A stretch of 64,000 nucleotides of DNA from Thalassoglobus sp. JC818. GTDB lineage: Bacteria > Planctomycetota > Planctomycetia > Planctomycetales > Planctomycetaceae. The notes beneath the pieces were generated by a model that was not told the origin of the DNA, did no database searches, and was given only the letters and a program-made list of their open reading frames with translations. Both the position numbers and the translations under genes were made by a program. Location of the stretch: the NCBI RefSeq assembly GCF_040717535.1, contig NZ_JBFEFI010000003.1, positions 752,001 through 816,000 of the forward strand, in the 5' to 3' direction. Of this stretch, positions 34,181 to 44,700 are shown in pieces (the stretch's first letter is position 1; the number at the start of each line of letters is the position of its first letter).

Positions 34181-35215
34181 TTAGCTCAGGTCGCTAAGTA
34201 GTCTGATTAAAGGCATGAACAGGGCAATAACCGTAATTCCAACAAAAGTTCCGATTCCGAAAATTGTCAGTGGTTCGATGATGATCGCGATCTGATTCGT
34301 TAATCCACGGGATTGCGAAGCGAACACTGAAGCCAATGATTTCAATCCGTCAGAATAGGTCTCCGGGTCTTTGGCCCATCGGAACGAGTTCGCCAGCGAA
34401 TGGTGAATTCCGGTTGTCGTTCGCGCCAATTCGTCGCACGTTTCTCCGGACTCGACTCGCTTGGCAAGTCTGCGTGCAATCTTCGCGAGGTACTGGTCTT
34501 TGAGTGAAAGTGATGTGACCCGCAAAGCTTCTTCCAGGGGCAACCTGCAATCCACAAGAATTGACATTCGAGAGCAGAATTCAGACGAAGCTGCCATCTC
34601 CTGTGCTTTTCCAATGAGTGGGAGCGAATGGAAAACCTTCGCGCGAAGTGCTTTAAACGGCAGATACTTTCTTAAGACGACGAAGAGCCCAAGCAGAATC
34701 ACACCGATTGCCAGGAGTGGCCAAAACGCAGAGACGAAACCGGCGAATCCAAGAATCATGACTGTGAGGCCAGGGAGCTCTAACCCAAAGTCTGAAAAGA
34801 TCGCATCAAAGTCGGGAATCACGACTCCGAAGAAGACCAACATTAAGATCATCGAAACCAGCAGCATCGAAAATGGATAAAGCAGGCTTGCGTAGAATGA
34901 TCTCCAGACAGATGTTAACGACTGATGGCACGTCAGGTATTCTTCTAAAAGTTGAGGGAGTTTGCCGGTTTGAACTCCTGCAGAGACGACAGCGGCCAAA
35001 TCTCGAGGAAGATCGCGATTGTCTTCAAGAAGATCATCAAGTGACTTTCCTGAGCGAATCCGATCAGAAAGCCGGACTAAAGCACGTCGATCACTCGAAG
35101 CTGGCATTTCCTCAGCAACAGCTCGCAGCCCGACAGAAATGGAATACGGAGAAAGCGACTTGCGAGGTCGTTCCTTGTGTTGTTCAGATTCCACGTTTGG
35201 TGAAGGAGATTCCAC
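34181..35215 (-). CDS. GspF-like inner membrane assembly protein
   Basis: A 344-residue protein with one clear T2SSF repeat pair: ISVGLRAVAEEMPASSDRRALVRLSDRIRSGKSLDDLL, then LLVSMILMLVFFGVVIPDFDAIFSDFGLELPGLTV, and a second copy from EFCSRMSILVDCRLPLEEALRVTS to PLTIFGIGTFVGITVIALFMPLIRL. The IPDFDAIFSDFGLELP turn is the hallmark of the family. The first 20 residues are charged. It follows the third-upstream paralogue by about 180 bases. Sequence is clearly different from its neighbours, so the copies are old. Confidence 0.86.
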   Translation of the reverse strand: MESPSPNVESEQHKERPRKSLSPYSISVGLRAVAEEMPASSDRRALVRLSDRIRSGKSLDDLLEDNRDLPRDLAAVVSAGVQTGKLPQLLEEYLTCHQSLTSVWRSFYASLLYPFSMLLVSMILMLVFFGVVIPDFDAIFSDFGLELPGLTVMILGFAGFVSAFWPLLAIGVILLGLFVVLRKYLPFKALRAKVFHSLPLIGKAQEMAASSEFCSRMSILVDCRLPLEEALRVTSLSLKDQYLAKIARRLAKRVESGETCDELARTTTGIHHSLANSFRWAKDPETYSDGLKSLASVFASQSRGLTNQIAIIIEPLTIFGIGTFVGITVIALFMPLIRLLSDLS

Positions 35216-35397
35216 TCCGTGCTCCAGTGATTTACTGAGAGATGAATGACGCTCGTTAAATATGGTGCCGCCAGTTAGTTCTTATCGATACGTGTTGTAC
35301 TAAAGGGAATCGTTAAGTTGCGTGTTTTTGTTCTCTCGGTCTTGGATGGTATCTGTCTCGACGAGTTACTCACCTTTGTTGCGGGTCACGTCTGAAG

Positions 35398-36450
35398 CTA
35401 AAAAAGGCTGAGGCGGAACCACAGGTCAACCATCGGACCAAAGACGCTCATCACGTACAGCAGTGTGACACCTCCGCCGATGGTCACAACCAAGAACACT
35501 GGAATGATCTTGGAAAACCATCGTGCATTGGACTCTGCACGCTTCTGATAGAACTCGGCCGCTTCTGCCAATGCTGTTGGCAGTTGTGAATCTTCGTTCC
35601 CGGTAACAATCAGCCACTTCAAAAAGTCGGGGAACTCTGAACTCTCTTGAATAGCGTCTTCGACGGGTACGCCGGACTCAACGGCTGTTGCCAACTGGAT
35701 ACAGTTTTCTTTCAGGCGGTTGCTTCCGGATGCTTCACCAGACAGTTTCAGGGCATCTGGTAATGGTACATTGTGTGAGCACAAGAGCGACAACAGGTGA
35801 GCGAAGTGGCTGATCTGAAAACTCCGCTGGACTTTTCGGACGCCGGGGAGTGACATCGACCGTGCGCCGGTCCCGCTCCGGTCACCCGATAGCCACCAGA
35901 GTGCTCCGCAAAACAACGCGACAGCTGCCCAAACAAAATAGCGAGGTGAAATCCGGACGTATTGCGTCCATGAGAGCCACCACGGGATTTCAAAATGTAG
36001 ATCTTGATAGGTCGCGATAATCTGGGGGAGAAGACCGCCAACGAGAATTCCCAGGAGTGCGACAGCAACAATCACGACGGTCAGCGGGTAGACGATTCCA
36101 AGACGAACGGATCGTCGCATCTGATCCAGGGTGCTTGTCATTTGACTGACGTCTTCGAGAACTTTCTCACTCTCCCCGCAGTACAGGCCAGCGACCACCA
36201 CCGCTCGAAATTCAGCGGGAATCGATTCTTCATCTTCAAATGCTTCTGAAACAGTCGCTCCATTTTCGAGGCGTTCAGAAAGTCGTTTCGCGACCGGATC
36301 CAATTGCTTCGTGAGGCCAGCGGCTGAGTTACTCAAACCGAGACTCAAGGGCACACCCGATGAAATCATCGCCTGAATCTCGCGAATGAGTGCGCGGATT
36401 TCATCCGGCCGCAGACGCTTTGTCGAGGAGGACTGTGTCATACGAAACAT
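35398..36450 (-). CDS. GspF-like inner membrane assembly protein
   Basis: A 350-residue protein with two T2SSF repeats: IREIQAMISSGVPLSLGL, then VIVAVALLGILVGGLLPQIIATYQDLHFEIPWWL, and ISHFAHLLSLLCSHNVPLPDALKLSGEA, then VFLVVTIGGGVTLLYVMSVFGPMVDLWFRLSLF. It is first in the row of three GspF-like genes. The ATG at 36450 and the one at 36441 are both possible; AAGG upstream favours neither strongly. The GspE-like gene lies about 1.2 kb upstream, separated by the CNNM gene, on the same strand. Confidence 0.85.
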   Translation of the reverse strand: MFRMTQSSSTKRLRPDEIRALIREIQAMISSGVPLSLGLSNSAAGLTKQLDPVAKRLSERLENGATVSEAFEDEESIPAEFRAVVVAGLYCGESEKVLEDVSQMTSTLDQMRRSVRLGIVYPLTVVIVAVALLGILVGGLLPQIIATYQDLHFEIPWWLSWTQYVRISPRYFVWAAVALFCGALWWLSGDRSGTGARSMSLPGVRKVQRSFQISHFAHLLSLLCSHNVPLPDALKLSGEASGSNRLKENCIQLATAVESGVPVEDAIQESSEFPDFLKWLIVTGNEDSQLPTALAEAAEFYQKRAESNARWFSKIIPVFLVVTIGGGVTLLYVMSVFGPMVDLWFRLSLF

Positions 36451-36564
36451 TCAGGTGGTGCCTTCAGGTGACCAACCAGTGAAAAGCGTTCCTGGCGGAG
36501 AACGCTCTCGGTCATGATGAAGTACGTGCCTGACGAACGCAACGTTGGCGACAATCCCGACTTT

Positions 36565-37569
36565 TTATGAAGATCGGGAAGGGCTGGCCGCGACGTTCGG
36601 GCGGTAGAGTTGTTCGATCAACCCTTTTCTGGAGACAATCCCAAACGTCTTCCCACTCTGCTTGATCACTCCGCTGTGCGACTGGAAGCATTGCAGATGG
36701 TGCAGAACTTCCAGCTTGCTGCTCTTGGCATCGAAGACCGGCATGATATGAATGATCGGTCGCACTCGCTTCTGGAGCATTAGTTCCGAAACGACGACGT
36801 AACCGTACCAGTCTTCAGGGTCATCCTTGCGATGCACAGCGACTGTCGAGATCCCGAACTGATGAGCGAACTTCAAGATTTCGGCTTTCGTGGAAGTCTC
36901 CGGGACTCCCAGAATTCGGGCAGCGGGTGTGACGGAACCAGTTACCGGTTGGGGAGCCAGTTGCAGCAACCCGCCAGACAGGCGACTTTGAACGTCGGTC
37001 AGAACACCCTCTTCGTGTCCATGACGCATGAGTTGGACGAGTCGACTGCGTCCGAGAACGAATTCGACCGCCTGCGGGCTTTGATGGCTTAAACGTTCGA
37101 TGGTTCTCGTCAGCAGCACAAGCGGATACGTAACGACGAACAGAAGTCGAAAGATGTACTTGAAGTAGCGAACGTCCTTTCGAAGCAAATACATCGGAGC
37201 GAGGTAGTAGAGACTCTTCGGAAGCAATTCTCCAAAGAGAAAGATGATCGGCGACACGAGAATCGTGATCAAAACTTCGAAGCGTTCGCTGGCCGCTCCC
37301 ATGAATGCGAGCGACAAAAATCCGATGGCTGCCGTCGTCACGTAGTTGGCGACATTATTCCCAATCAGGCACGTCGCGACGAAATACGCTGGGTTTCTGC
37401 TGAACCAGAGCAGTGTGGTCGCTGCTTTGTCCCCCGTTTGTGAATCGATGTTCAAGCGAGGGACGCTGAGTCGATAAAAGCCAGTCTCGGTTCCGCTGAA
37501 GAATGCAGAAAGGCGAAGCCCGACGATCAGCAAGAGTGTCGCTAAGATGACTTCCAACCAGTCGGGCAC
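36565..37569 (-). CDS. CNNM/CBS-domain membrane protein (DUF21, CorC/HlyC-like)
   Basis: A 334-residue protein. The N-terminal DUF21 domain has three helices and the signature LSAFFSGTETGFYRLSVPRLN, with NPAYFVATCLIGNNVANY and LFGELLPKSLYY. The last 130 residues are a degenerate CBS pair (LKFAHQFGISTVAVHRKDD, HSGVIKQSGKTFGIVSRKGLIEQLY). The family includes magnesium and divalent-metal exporters. The gene is between the GspE-like and GspF-like genes, with about 110 bases on each side, and may be unrelated to them. Confidence 0.88.
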   Translation of the reverse strand: MPDWLEVILATLLLIVGLRLSAFFSGTETGFYRLSVPRLNIDSQTGDKAATTLLWFSRNPAYFVATCLIGNNVANYVTTAAIGFLSLAFMGAASERFEVLITILVSPIIFLFGELLPKSLYYLAPMYLLRKDVRYFKYIFRLLFVVTYPLVLLTRTIERLSHQSPQAVEFVLGRSRLVQLMRHGHEEGVLTDVQSRLSGGLLQLAPQPVTGSVTPAARILGVPETSTKAEILKFAHQFGISTVAVHRKDDPEDWYGYVVVSELMLQKRVRPIIHIMPVFDAKSSKLEVLHHLQCFQSHSGVIKQSGKTFGIVSRKGLIEQLYRPNVAASPSRSS

Positions 37570-37632
37570 AGATCGTCAGCCTCCAGAGTGCTGCAATTTC
37601 AGTTTTCTTCAATGCCTGTGAACACGAAATCA

Positions 37633-37653
37633 GGGGAGCCTGTAAGACTCCCC
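37633..37653 (-). terminator. Short hairpin between GspE-like and CNNM genes
   Basis: A 6-bp GC stem, GGGGAG at 37633-37638 and CTCCCC at 37648-37653, with a 9-base loop, lies 29 bases after the GspE-like stop on the minus strand. It is followed by TGATTT rather than a true T-tract. It would separate the GspE-like transcript from the CNNM gene if it terminates at all. Confidence 0.4.
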
Positions 37654-37681
37654 GAAACCTTAAAACCAACTACTCTCTCAA

Positions 37682-38992
37682 CTATGAGCGGAATGCTCGT
37701 TGAAGCTCTTCGAGTGACGTTTTGCCTTCGCTGACGAGACGTAATCCGTCCGACTGGAAGGACTGAACAGATTGTTTTCTGGCCAGTTCACGAAACTCAG
37801 CGGTCGAGGCGCCTTTGAGGATGAGTTTCTTGAAATCATCCGTGATCGCAATCGCTTCGATCAGACCGATTCGACCTCGAAATCCGATTCCGCCGCAGTT
37901 TTCGCAGGTTTCTTCATCTGCATCTTCTGCATCCGGACGAGGAGCTCGGTAAAGCACTTTCGTGTCAGCAGGCAGTTTGACGCGCTCGAGGAGTTTCGGA
38001 TTCGGGCGATAAGCCTGACGGCACTTAGGGCAGAGCAATCGAACTAGCCGCGGACTCACAATGAGTTTCAGATGCTCAGCGACGAGTTTGGGTTGTTCGA
38101 CCAGTGTGTTGAGTCGTGCGATGCCGTCGGCGGCATCCTTGGCAGGCATCTCCGTGATGATGGCCTGTTTTTCGGACATCTCAAGGATTGTGCGGGCCTG
38201 CTTCTGATTCTGGATTGGGTCGACATAGAGAATGTCGATGTCAGCACGTTGAGTTCGACGAATGGATGATTCGAGGTCGCCACCTTCGTCCATTTCGAAC
38301 GTTTGAACGTGCGGGATATCGCGTCCGTGATGATCTGCGATCGAGCCAATCGCGAGCAAGTAAGCGTCGTTTCCACGCAGAGTCGCGACGGTGGTCGTCG
38401 TCACGCCGGACATTGGAGGACCGACCGCGAGCATCAGCCCGGTCTTCTTCGCACCCAATTCACGAATCGTCGATTGCAGTTCTTCGCTGAACCCGAGTTC
38501 TTTAGGCGTCTCCAGCCGATTTTTGATGTTCTCGGCTCGCAGAGTCATGATCTCGCCAGATGCCGACGGAGTGATGTCGATCCGGACTTCGTGTGGGACT
38601 TCTTCAAACTCTGCGTTGATGCCGCCAGACTGAGGCTTTGATCGCTCGTTGATATCGAGTCCAGCGAGCAACTTCACCATCTGAACGATGGCGTTGGCAG
38701 CTTTGGGAGGCATTTTCGCAGCTGGATAAGGAATTCCGTCGACGAAAAATGTGACCCCGGCGAACTTTGGTTTCGGTTCGATCCGGATCATCTCTGCCCG
38801 GCGTGCCAGAGCTTCCGAGATCATCTTCTTGGCTGGGATAAGACCCGCTTGCACGAGCCTACCGTTCGCCGACAAATCCGGAGTGACGCCGTTCAGTGCA
38901 CCACGAAAAAGGATGAAGTCGAGATTGTCATCATCGTCGTCATCCTCATCATCGTCTTTATCTCGTCCACCCTTACCGAATCCAAAAATCAC
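37682..38992 (-). CDS. GspE/PilB-like ATPase with degenerate nucleotide site
   Basis: A 436-residue protein of the secretion/pilus ATPase family by overall layout: N-terminal domain, RecA-like core, a tetracysteine zinc motif (C321-x2-C324 and C363-x2-C366) and the C-terminal GRIGLIEAI block. The catalytic motifs are altered. Walker A reads GPPMSGVTTTT, with Val197 for the essential Lys. Walker B reads ILYVDPIQN instead of I-x-V-G-E-I-R-D, and the His box reads ITEMPAKDA without His. The GTG at 38992 has GGAG 9 bases upstream; an upstream TTG at 39151 adds 53 unlikely residues. Residues 11-22 are an Asp-rich run. Probably a structural pseudo-ATPase. Confidence 0.85.
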   Translation of the reverse strand: MIFGFGKGGRDKDDDEDDDDDDNLDFILFRGALNGVTPDLSANGRLVQAGLIPAKKMISEALARRAEMIRIEPKPKFAGVTFFVDGIPYPAAKMPPKAANAIVQMVKLLAGLDINERSKPQSGGINAEFEEVPHEVRIDITPSASGEIMTLRAENIKNRLETPKELGFSEELQSTIRELGAKKTGLMLAVGPPMSGVTTTTVATLRGNDAYLLAIGSIADHHGRDIPHVQTFEMDEGGDLESSIRRTQRADIDILYVDPIQNQKQARTILEMSEKQAIITEMPAKDAADGIARLNTLVEQPKLVAEHLKLIVSPRLVRLLCPKCRQAYRPNPKLLERVKLPADTKVLYRAPRPDAEDADEETCENCGGIGFRGRIGLIEAIAITDDFKKLILKGASTAEFRELARKQSVQSFQSDGLRLVSEGKTSLEELQRAFRS

Positions 38993-39269
38993 TTTGTCTG
39001 ACTCCAATACTTTCCGGAGATGTTGCTTCTCCGAGGCTGGCGGGCAAATCGTTCGTGCATTGTGACATGCAGCAAGTGAATTGCAATCGAGTTCAACTCG
39101 AAGGCATCGCGAGAGAATCAGGGTCTGAAAAACCGCTGATTCTCGGGTCAATCCCTACAAACGGGTGGATGGCGGTTCTCTCAACCGACCGAACATGACT
39201 GTGAGCGAAATCTCATCTTCGCCATCACAGCATCAGTCCGGGGAGAATTGTCCCCTCCGGAATATTGCA

Positions 39270-40061
39270 TTATTGCTTACTCTGAAAGATTTCGTCGAGA
39301 AAAAGCTGCATCTGATCCCACGACCGTGAATCGGCCAGCGCATCGTACTTCAAGTTCTCAATTCCGAACGATCCGGCGTTGGGATTGGTAAATCCGTGTC
39401 GAGCGCCACCGTAGGAGATCAACTGGTAGTCTGCGTTCACTTTCTGCATGGCAGCTTCGAACCCCTGGACAGATTCCGGAGGCACAAAACTATCCGAAGC
39501 TCCGTGACAGACGAGAACGCTAGCGTCGATTGTGTCTGACTCTGAAGGGGGAACAAGTGCGCCATGGAAGCTGACAACGCCTCGAACAGGGGCGTCGGCG
39601 TAGGCGAGTTGCAGGACGGTCGATCCACCGAAGCAATATCCAATCGCAGCGATTTTCGATTGGTCGACCATGGGCTGAGCCTTCAGAATGTCCAGGCCAG
39701 CATTCGCGCGAGAACGCCAAGCTTCGCTATTCGCTCGGATCTGCGAGGACCATTCCCCAGCCTGTTGAGGGTGCTGGGTGACTTGTCCCTTTCCGTACAT
39801 GTCCAAAGCAAACGCGATATAGCCGAGTTCGGCCAGCTGGCGAGCACGATTTTCAGCGTAATCGTTGAGTCCCCACCATTCGTGGACAACAAGCACGCCC
39901 GGTCGAGCAGCGTCGGAAGAATCGTCCCATGCGAGAACTCCTTCCAACTGGGCTCCGTTCTCTTCGTAAGCGATTCGGCGAGTTTGAACTTCAGCGTTCA
40001 AGGTTGAGCCGAGAACGGCGAAGAGTCCAATGATGCTAAATGCGCGATAAGTCGGTTTCAT
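39270..40061 (-). CDS. Exported dienelactone hydrolase-family protein
   Basis: A 263-residue alpha/beta hydrolase. A signal peptide spans about residues 1-23 (MKPTYRAFSIIGLFAVLGSTLNA), so it is exported. The catalytic triad is visible: Cys in GYCFGGSTV, Asp in HGASDSFVP and His in YGGARHGFTN. VVHEWWGLNDY is the usual first block. The family opens dienelactones, but planctomycete members are expanded and the substrate is unknown. The frame is open to 40184; the ATG at 40061 is preferred because the signal peptide begins there. The upstream gene on the other strand side is RlmI-like. Confidence 0.88.
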   Translation of the reverse strand: MKPTYRAFSIIGLFAVLGSTLNAEVQTRRIAYEENGAQLEGVLAWDDSSDAARPGVLVVHEWWGLNDYAENRARQLAELGYIAFALDMYGKGQVTQHPQQAGEWSSQIRANSEAWRSRANAGLDILKAQPMVDQSKIAAIGYCFGGSTVLQLAYADAPVRGVVSFHGALVPPSESDTIDASVLVCHGASDSFVPPESVQGFEAAMQKVNADYQLISYGGARHGFTNPNAGSFGIENLKYDALADSRSWDQMQLFLDEIFQSKQ

Positions 40062-40320
40062 TTCAAAATTCCTTTGCGTGCCAACTCCGCATGGCGAAGA
40101 CTCGCACGCTGATCTTTCGAGCCTGATGAGTCGCAAAAGTGGGATGAGTCTACCGGTCCAACGAGTTGATCCCGACAACTCCAAGCTTCAGCACGGACTG
40201 GAATGACGTTCGATCAATTGGTTGATGGTCCTCACCTGACTATTTTGGTTGTTAAGGGAGGACACTTCAAGAATAGGGCTGCAGACTTTCTACCGGGCTC
40301 GCGATCGTTTTTCGATTCGC

Positions 40321-41532
40321 TTAACCGATGACTCGGCAAAGAAACGCTTTCAGGTAGGACGTTTCTGGGCAACTTGCGATCACCGGGTGGTCCGGAGCCT
40401 GTCCGAGTTCCTGCAGTATCTGGACCGGTCTACCAACTTCAAGACTCGCTTGGGCAATGATCTGGAAGAAATCTGTCGGGGAAACGTGTCCGGAACAGCT
40501 GCACGTCAGGAGAAACCCGCCAGGCTGTAAGAGCTGAATCGCCAGGCTGTTGAGACGGATGTACGCTTTCACTGCCCTCTTCAGTCCGCCACGAGTGCGG
40601 GCAAGCTTGGGAGGATCGAGAACGATGAGATCGAACTTACGTCCTTGTTCGACCAGCTCAGACATTCCGTCGAACGCATCCGATCGCTGAAAAGTCACTT
40701 TACTGGCGAGGCCGTTTGCATCGGCATTGGACTGAGCCAATTCCAGTGCTGAAGGAGAAGAATCGATCGCGAGCACAGATTCGCACTGCGGATTGGAAGC
40801 AGCGTTTAACGCGAAACTTCCTGTATATGTGCAAACGTCTAGGACATGAGCCTTCGCAGCCAGGTCGTGGATGACGCGTCGATTTTCCCGTTGATCAAAA
40901 TAGAATCCGGTTTTCTGCCCTTCGATGAGATCGACATGAAATTGAAGTGCATTCTCTTCGATCGTCATGGAACGAGGAGGTTCTTCTCCCCAGATGAGAC
41001 CGTCATCGATATCGAGTCCTTCAAGCGTTTTGATCCCCTTCTCTGTGCGGAGCCAGATTCCTTTCGGAGAAACTTCCTCGACGAGAGCATCGATGATTTC
41101 TTTCTGATGTTTTTCAAGAGCTGCGCTCGTCCACTGCACGACCAGCCAATCATTGAATCGGTCGACGGTCAACCCAGACAGTCGATCCGATTCACTGAAG
41201 ATGAGTCGGCAAGCTTTCGATGTCGGGGTATCGCCAAATAAGTGCTCGCGAAGCTGAAGTGCATGGTGGACGCGGGATTTCCAAAGCGATGCGTCAAGAG
41301 GTGTGGATTCATCCCAACTGTAGAGGCGGATTCGGATCTTGCTGTTTGGGTTGATCAGCCCTCTCGCGATGAACTGGCCGTCGTTCGCACGGACGATCAC
41401 TTCATCGCCGGTGTTCACCGAACCGGAAATTCGCTTGATCGCGGAGTCGTAAACCCAGGGATGTTGACAGAAAAATGGAAGTGCCTTGCGTGGCTTGAGA
41501 GTCGCGACGGGAAGCGGCGAGGGGGCATTCAT
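40321..41532 (-). CDS. RlmI-like 23S rRNA m5C methyltransferase
   Basis: A 403-residue class I methyltransferase of the RlmI/RlmK family, which methylates cytosine in 23S rRNA. The N-terminal PUA-like domain covers ATLKPRKALPFFCQHPWVYDSAI. The SAM-binding block is LDVCTYTGSFALNAA, followed by FDLIVLDPPKLART (the catalytic loop of the family) and LLTCSCSGHV, which carries the cysteine expected for m5C enzymes. GFYFDQRENRR matches COG1092. It ends 61 bases after the region where no other gene is seen and is divergent from the giant membrane protein. Confidence 0.88.
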   Translation of the reverse strand: MNAPSPLPVATLKPRKALPFFCQHPWVYDSAIKRISGSVNTGDEVIVRANDGQFIARGLINPNSKIRIRLYSWDESTPLDASLWKSRVHHALQLREHLFGDTPTSKACRLIFSESDRLSGLTVDRFNDWLVVQWTSAALEKHQKEIIDALVEEVSPKGIWLRTEKGIKTLEGLDIDDGLIWGEEPPRSMTIEENALQFHVDLIEGQKTGFYFDQRENRRVIHDLAAKAHVLDVCTYTGSFALNAASNPQCESVLAIDSSPSALELAQSNADANGLASKVTFQRSDAFDGMSELVEQGRKFDLIVLDPPKLARTRGGLKRAVKAYIRLNSLAIQLLQPGGFLLTCSCSGHVSPTDFFQIIAQASLEVGRPVQILQELGQAPDHPVIASCPETSYLKAFLCRVIG

Positions 41533-41778
41533 CGAAGATTCATTTCGTTGGAGAAGTAGAATCTGCTCAGATTATCGATCCGCGATTCAGAATGTCATCT
41601 AGATGACGACCAGAACGCCAACGTTCATGAGTTTTCTCGGAAATCGATCTGCCCATATGGGAAACGAGTCTCGCACCGCAGAATGACCTTGCCCAATTTT
41701 CCCGCCATTCCATAGATTCCGGGTTGTTGACGTTTTTTCGCAATTTCTGCCGGACTGATCCGGTGACTGATTGCGGCC

Positions 41779-44700
41779 ATGAGTTCATTTTTAATGGCAG
41801 GGATGCCGATGATTCGCTGGCAAAAACAAGCGACGATTCAAAAAATCAGTCCATGGATCTCACGATTTGTCGTGGGATGGGCCATTGGCATCTTATTCGT
41901 TCTGCTCATCGGACGATTGTGGGTCAGGTACGGCTCCACGTGGGAAACGACGCTCGGAATTTTCGCAGCTCTTCCCATCGCAGCGTTTTTCGCACAGCTT
42001 CCGGTCTTCAAAACTGATCGTAAGAGCAGCTTGGGACAAAGTTTGGGACTGTGGATTATTGCAACGTGGGTGTTCCTGCAGCCGTGGGTTGCTTCCAGCA
42101 TCGATGCCGCGATGAATAGTGTCGCTGTCGAAACGGTCTCGCATCCGGTCTGGGGGCCATTGGCCTTAATTTCCATCGCAGCATTCCTGGTGTTTCCTGC
42201 GGTTGCTGGCGTTGGAATGGTTCTTTCTGATGACCAGTCTTCAAACCGGGGAATTCTCTCCGGAATTGCCTGTGTCGGAGTGGTCGGTCCGTTGATGATC
42301 GGATTCCCCGGCGGTTGGGCGCTTCCTGTCTGGGGGGCTGCAATCATTTGCCTCGCCTCCGGAGTTTTGTTGCTTCGGCGTCCACAACGAGAACAAACTA
42401 CTCAAGAGGATCAAAGCGTCGTTGCAACTGAAGTTGTTTCCGGTTGGGAATCGTTGCTGCTTTGCTTTGTCTGCGGGGGTGCGATCTCGATCGCGTACTT
42501 CCTGAGTCAGCAGATCATCGTTCCGAATCTCATTACAGAATTCAGCCTGGTCTCTGGATTGTTGATGGGAGCTCTTCTTCCCGCGATTCCGAAGGTTGGT
42601 CGCTGGATGACACTCGCGATTTGGGCGAGTCTGGTCGTTCTGGGGTATCCATGGATCGTTTGGACGGCGTTTCAGTCGACAATTTACCTCTCAAGTCCGT
42701 TCGTCTTGTTTCTGGCAAGAGCGGGGTTGCTCGTAGCGCTCTCGATTCCGATCGGATGGGTTCTCTCGAGTGCGATTTCTAACGATGAATCCGCGAAGCA
42801 TTCCACGTTCAAGCAGTGGCTGCTGTCGGCAGCATGGTTGGGGGCGTTTTTCGCGTTTTCGAATGGCTTGTCCAGTTCGACCAATCTTCTTCTCGTAGTG
42901 GCTGTCGCCTCGATCATGGGCGTTCGCAAAGCTTTCAGTTTCGAAACACTTCGGAAGCGATGGTCTGTTCAAACAGCGGGCGCTGCGTTCACTCTGGTAC
43001 TTGCTCTTGGTGCTCTGATTCTGAGTTCGCGGCTCGATACAGCTGTCACAGAAAAGACTCTCTACTCGGGAAGTTCTTACCTCGCAGCACGCAGCGGAGT
43101 TCCTTTCGAGCAACTCGCCTGGCTCGACGATGGACGTGTGGCTGAAGAGTGGGAAACTCTTCGAGGACGCACCAGCTTGTGGAAACATCGCGGCGAACAA
43201 CTTGTCACTCGCACGAATGGAATCCCATCCGGGCTTTATTCACTCGAACCGGAACGATGTCCGCATAGTGCTGCGGAAGTTTGTCCTGTTTGGTTTCCTT
43301 TGGTCATGCATCCAGCGGCTGAAGATGTTCTGATCCTCGGAATGCATCAAACGTCGCTTCAGACGTGTGAATACTTCCCTCTCATGTCGGTCACGATCGT
43401 GGCTGATGACGCACACGAGGGTCAGCTTGAGAAGGCATTTGAATCGGGAGACTTTTCGAAAGAACGCTACGAAATCTTAAGATCAAATCTGCTGCAGGCA
43501 GTTCGGACTCAACACTCTCGCGAATACGATGTCATTGTTTGCCCGAACAGCATTATTGCAAACACACGCGGGGTCGGGCTGCTCACGAGGGATTACTTCT
43601 CGAACGCTCGTCGTCATCTGGCTGATGATGGATTCTATTGCCAACGACTCTCGTATTACGACATTGGACCTGACACTCTCACCAGCGTGCTGAAAGCTTT
43701 TCAGTCTGTCTTTCCCAATTTGCTTGTCACAGAAACTGTTCCCGGTGAGCTTCTGTTGATCGGAGCACAATCCGATCAGCCACTCGTCACAGAACAAGTT
43801 CTGGAACGCCTGCAGACTTCGCATTCGCGGCGAGTCCTGGCAGGCATGGCGTGGGACTGGGCGATTGCTGCGACGCGAGGAACTCTCGATGCAGAGGCTT
43901 TGGACAAGCTGACTTCTTCAGAAGGTTCTTCGAATGATGTCGACTGGCCGCTGGCTTCGTTTGCTTTGCCTTGGGAGATCGCTCGTTGGAATGACAAGAT
44001 GAGTTTGTCTCGACAGCTTCTCGCTCAGCACGGTGAGCTCTTTAGCGGACGAATCGATGATCCCGCGATTGCGACCGAAATCTCACAGCGACTGGAAGAT
44101 ATTCGTTTGGCCCAAAAAGTCGTCGATACACAGCCTGACAATGTGTGGGGATACCGAGCAGCCATTAAGCAGAAACTCTCAGATCGACCTCGATCGAAAA
44201 TCATGCAGGTCGCTCACGGCGGGTTGAAGAACCAGTTGCATCCGGAAGACCAAAACCGCAAAGACTATCTGGTGACATTGGGCCGGTTGACCAAAGAAAC
44301 CGAGTTGTCCGAAGACGATGTCGACACACTCGTCCGCCACACTCAGCCATTCGATCCACTCGTCTCTCCGTTTGCTCGACATGAAGCGATTCAGCTTCTG
44401 AAACGTGTACAGAGTGAAGAAATTGAGACAAAGAAATTCGACTACCTGTTGCACTCAATATACTACTCATCTCCGCGAGATCGCTCGGTTCGAAATGTCT
44501 GCGACACAATCGCTCTCGTGACCGACGGCAAACTCGAGACACTCACTCCTACGGAACAGTGGGATCATCTGAATGGTCTCCTCGATGTCCTTCGGATGCG
44601 GTGGCAGACCCGATGGCAAGCAACTGATGCCAGCCAGCAGGATTACGAACTCGTCGACACCGAACGTTGCCTCGACGCGATCGAGTCCGCAATCGAGATG

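Noticed and set aside
38930-38965. Simple repeat of TCATC/TCGTC units
   Set aside because: It encodes the Asp-rich run at the start of the GspE-like protein; codon use alone explains it.
39000-39151. N-terminal extension of the GspE-like protein from a TTG codon
   Set aside because: The 53 extra residues have no family similarity, and a GTG with GGAG upstream at 38992 gives a better start.
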